Assembly (NCBI RefSeq): GCF_027922305.1
Contig: NZ_BSFK01000013.1
Coordinates: 1 to 64,000 of the forward strand
Source of the DNA: Methylopila jiangsuensis
Lineage (GTDB): Bacteria; Pseudomonadota; Alphaproteobacteria; Rhizobiales; Methylopilaceae
Direction: 5' to 3'
Length of the DNA stretch: 64,000 nt
Position numbers and translations under genes: made by a program. Of this stretch, positions 62,351 through 64,000 are shown in pieces; the first letter of the stretch is position 1; each line of letters starts with the position of its first letter. Under the pieces are notes generated by a model that was not told the origin of the DNA, did no database searches, and saw only the letters and a program-made list of their open reading frames with translations.

Positions 62351-62951
62351 CGCGGTGGTGCATGTGGTGGACGACGACGCGGCGGTGCGCCAGTCGCTGG
62401 CCTTCCTGCTGGTTTCCGACGGACTGGCGGTCCAGACCCACGAAAGCGCCGCCGACCTGCTCGCGGTGGCGCGCGACATCGACGGCTGCGTCGTCACCGA
62501 CGTGCGCATGCCCGGCGTCGACGGCATCGAGCTGCTGCGCCGGCTGAAGGCGCAGGGCGTCCACCTGCCGGTGATCGTGATGACGGGCCACGCCGACGTG
62601 CCGCTGGCGGTGGAGGCCATGAAGGCGGGCGCCGTCGACTTCATGGAGAAGCCGTTCGACGACGAGGCCATGCTCGCCGCCGTGCGCGGCGCGCTGGATC
62701 GGCAGGCGGACGTCGCGGGCCGGCAGGACCGGGCGGCGGAGGCCAAAGGGCGGATCGCCGCCCTGTCCGAGCGGGAGCGGCAGGTGCTGGACGGGCTCGT
62801 GGCCGGCCACGCCAACAAGGCGATCGCCTATGATCTCGGCATCAGCCCGCGGACGGTGGAGATCTACCGCGCCAACGTCATGACCAAGATGCGCGCGGCC
62901 AGCCTGTCCGAGCTGGTGCGGCTGGCGCTGCTGGCCGAAATGGCCGACTGA
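62340..62951 (+). CDS. fixJ: FixJ-type response regulator
   Basis: A 203-residue regulator. The receiver domain has [14 protein letters not shown] (acidic pocket), VVTDVRMPG with phosphoacceptor Asp54, [28 protein letters not shown]. The LuxR-type output domain has [40 protein letters not shown]. The partner is the FixL-like kinase whose 3' end it overlaps. In related bacteria phosphorylated FixJ activates fixK, and a FixK-type gene lies 700 bases away. Confidence 0.94.
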   Translation: MRADAVVHVVDDDAAVRQSLAFLLVSDGLAVQTHESAADLLAVARDIDGCVVTDVRMPGVDGIELLRRLKAQGVHLPVIVMTGHADVPLAVEAMKAGAVDFMEKPFDDEAMLAAVRGALDRQADVAGRQDRAAEAKGRIAALSERERQVLDGLVAGHANKAIAYDLGISPRTVEIYRANVMTKMRAASLSELVRLALLAEMAD

Positions 62952-63004
62952 ACCTTCCGCGCGGCGCCCTTAAGGAATTGACCGGAGTGGCGGCGGCTTC
63001 GGGC

Positions 63005-63018
63005 TTGAGGCAGGTCAA
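63005..63018. promoter_or_regulatory. FixK/FNR-type box upstream of the lone receiver gene
   Basis: TTGAGGCAGGTCAA keeps the TTGA-N6-TCAA core, 72 bases before the ATG at 63090. One mismatch per half relative to TTGAT-N4-ATCAA. Confidence 0.55.
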
Positions 63019-63089
63019 GGGTCCGCTTTGCGTCCTGCGCTAGGGATGACGGCGGACGGAACCTCTTCACTCAGCCGGGCGCCCGCACC

Positions 63090-63470
63090 ATGCCGCCACA
63101 GCAGGATCTGGTCATCGTCGTGGACGACGACGCCGCGGTGCGGCAGGCGCTGCGCTTCGCGCTGGAGCAGGAGGGGCTCGAGGTGCGGGACTACGCCGAC
63201 GGCGGCGAACTGCTCGCCGAAGCCGAGCTGCCGCGCCACGCCTGCCTGCTGATCGACCAGTTCATGCCCGCCATGAGCGGGGTCGATCTGGTGCGCCGCC
63301 TGCGACGTCGCCACGTGCGGCTGCCCGCGATCCTGATGACGGGACGTTCGAGCCGGGAGCTGCGCGAGAGCGCCAGCCGCGCCGGCTTCGCCTGCGTGCT
63401 GGAGAAGCCGCTCGACGACGGCGCGCTGATGGACACGATCCGCTCGGAGCTCGCGCGCGAGATTCATTGA
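63090..63470 (+). CDS. Single-domain response regulator (FixJ receiver-like)
   Basis: A 126-residue receiver with no output domain: [31 protein letters not shown] (phosphoacceptor Asp56), ILMTGRSSRELRESASRAGFACVLEKPLDD. It resembles the FixJ receiver and may be a phosphate sink or competitor for the FixL-like kinase, comparable to lone receivers found beside fixLJ-fixK in Bradyrhizobium. The FNR-type box upstream suggests feedback by FixK. Confidence 0.9.
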   Translation: MPPQQDLVIVVDDDAAVRQALRFALEQEGLEVRDYADGGELLAEAELPRHACLLIDQFMPAMSGVDLVRRLRRRHVRLPAILMTGRSSRELRESASRAGFACVLEKPLDDGALMDTIRSELAREIH

Positions 63471-63485
63471 GCGGCTGGCGGAAGC

Positions 63486-63537
63486 GAGGCTCGAGCGTTC
63501 CGGTGGTGGACGCCCGAGGGCAAGCGCGGGCATGACG
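63486..63537 (-). repeat. Dispersed intergenic repeat, copy D
   Basis: Read on the minus strand it starts CGTCATGCCCGCGCTTGCCC, continues TCGGGCGTCCACC and ends AACGCTCGAGCC, the fullest copy of the family seen at 5448, 14368 and 26419. It lies between convergent genes. Confidence 0.5.
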
Positions 63538-63640
63538 AGGGCGTGAACTGCGACGCCGACCTTGAACGCCGGAAACGCGCGACGCCCGCCGTGCTCTGGC
63601 GGGTCTCGACGGCGGACGGTGGAAGGACGACGCGCGGCGT

Positions 63641-64000
63641 TCAGGCCGCCGCGAGCGCCTGCAGTCGGGGGGCGTCCAGCACGCGCACGCCGTCCGGCAC
63701 CACCAGCAGCGTCCGCTCGCGGGCGAGGCGGGAGATCACCCGGCTCACCGTCTCGATGGTGAGGCCGAGATGGTCCGCAAGGTCCTGCCGGCTCATGGGC
63801 AGCGCGATGGTGACCGCGCCGCCGCCCCGGCGGGCGAGACGGCCGCGCAGGGCGATCAGGAAGGCTGCGACGCGCTCCTCCGCCGACCGGCGGCCCAGCA
63901 GCACGATGTGGTCCTGAGCGGCGGCGAGTTCGTCGGCCGCGGCCCGGCGGAGGCTGGCGAGCAGATGGGGCTTGCGTTCCGCGAGCGCCGCATAGGCGTG
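63641..64000 (-). CDS. Crp/Fnr-family regulator of the FixK type, C-terminal part
   Basis: The visible 119 residues run off the window edge, so the sensor domain is not seen. The part present has the dimer helix (HAYAALAERKPHLLASLRRAA, HIVLLGRRSAEERVAAFLIAL) and the HTH MSRQDLADHLGLTIETVSRVISRL. The recognition helix E-x2-SR (ETVSR) is that of FNR/FixK proteins reading TTGAT-type boxes, and two such boxes lie in this locus. Whether it has FNR iron-sulfur cysteines cannot be known from this window. Confidence 0.9.
   Translation of the reverse strand, partial: HAYAALAERKPHLLASLRRAAADELAAAQDHIVLLGRRSAEERVAAFLIALRGRLARRGGGAVTIALPMSRQDLADHLGLTIETVSRVISRLARERTLLVVPDGVRVLDAPRLQALAAA

Overview
The window is very GC-rich, densely coded DNA with strong G/C bias at third codon positions, so most long overlapping frames are shadows of real genes. 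The gene set (FixLJ/FixK-type regulators, GlnE, RecG, MiaA, SerB, MntH, RTX proteins, TorF- and Omp25-like barrels, an Rrf2 regulator) points to an alphaproteobacterium of the order Hyphomicrobiales. A complete dimethylamine monooxygenase (heme-dependent oxidative N-demethylase) operon suggests a methylotroph or methylated-amine user. The genus is not determined.

Layout: 1-2.9 kb, two tandem secreted RTX proteins, the first cut by the window edge. 2.9-5.7 kb, an AAA ATPase, glyoxalase II and a DUF985 cupin, then intergenic repeats. 5.7-10.1 kb, an RND efflux permease and its adaptor. 10.2-16.8 kb, SelO, a polysaccharide deacetylase, MntH, a 27-residue membrane peptide, a cold-shock protein, a cupin and a TorF-type porin. 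17-26.2 kb, a minus-strand methylated-amine region: dmmD, dmmA, dmmB, dmmC, an APC permease broken by an in-frame stop, two unrecognised genes, a second intact APC permease and three small membrane proteins. 26.5-31.5 kb, a minus-strand nitrate/sulfonate-type ABC transporter with an acyl-CoA-dehydrogenase-like flavoprotein, an AhpD-like protein and an Rrf2 regulator. 31.8-40.1 kb, divergent from Rrf2, an oversized glutamate-synthase-like protein, a CysJ-type diflavin reductase and a HemS-like protein. 40-54.5 kb, mostly housekeeping: a PAS/MCP-tip protein, SerB, MiaA, DUF454, DUF502, two secreted unknowns, a GH3 glucosidase, a beta-hydroxyacid dehydrogenase, GlnE and RecG. 54.6-59.8 kb, an outer-membrane barrel, a frameshifted PaaK-like ligase, tandem secreted esterases and OmpW. 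59.9-64 kb, an oxygen/redox regulation block: a tandem universal stress protein, a FixL-like kinase, FixJ, a lone receiver and the end of a FixK-type regulator, with two FNR/FixK-type boxes.

How the parts may work together: the dmm enzyme would turn dimethylamine into methylamine plus formaldehyde, with the neighbouring permeases importing an amine. The gltB-like gene has no gltD beside it but is followed directly by a diflavin NADPH reductase, which itself has no sulfite reductase hemoprotein beside it. This raises the possibility of an unusual NADPH-diflavin-GltB electron path. The regulation block looks like a self-contained circuit in which a FixK-family protein acts on boxes upstream of usp/fixL and of the lone receiver. 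Its FixL, however, has lysine where the heme-ligand histidine of canonical FixL stands.

Two genes carry single-base disruptions (the APC permease at 22241-22243 and the PaaK-like ligase near 56555). These may be real decay or base-call errors. No tRNA, rRNA, CRISPR array, transposase or integrase was seen.
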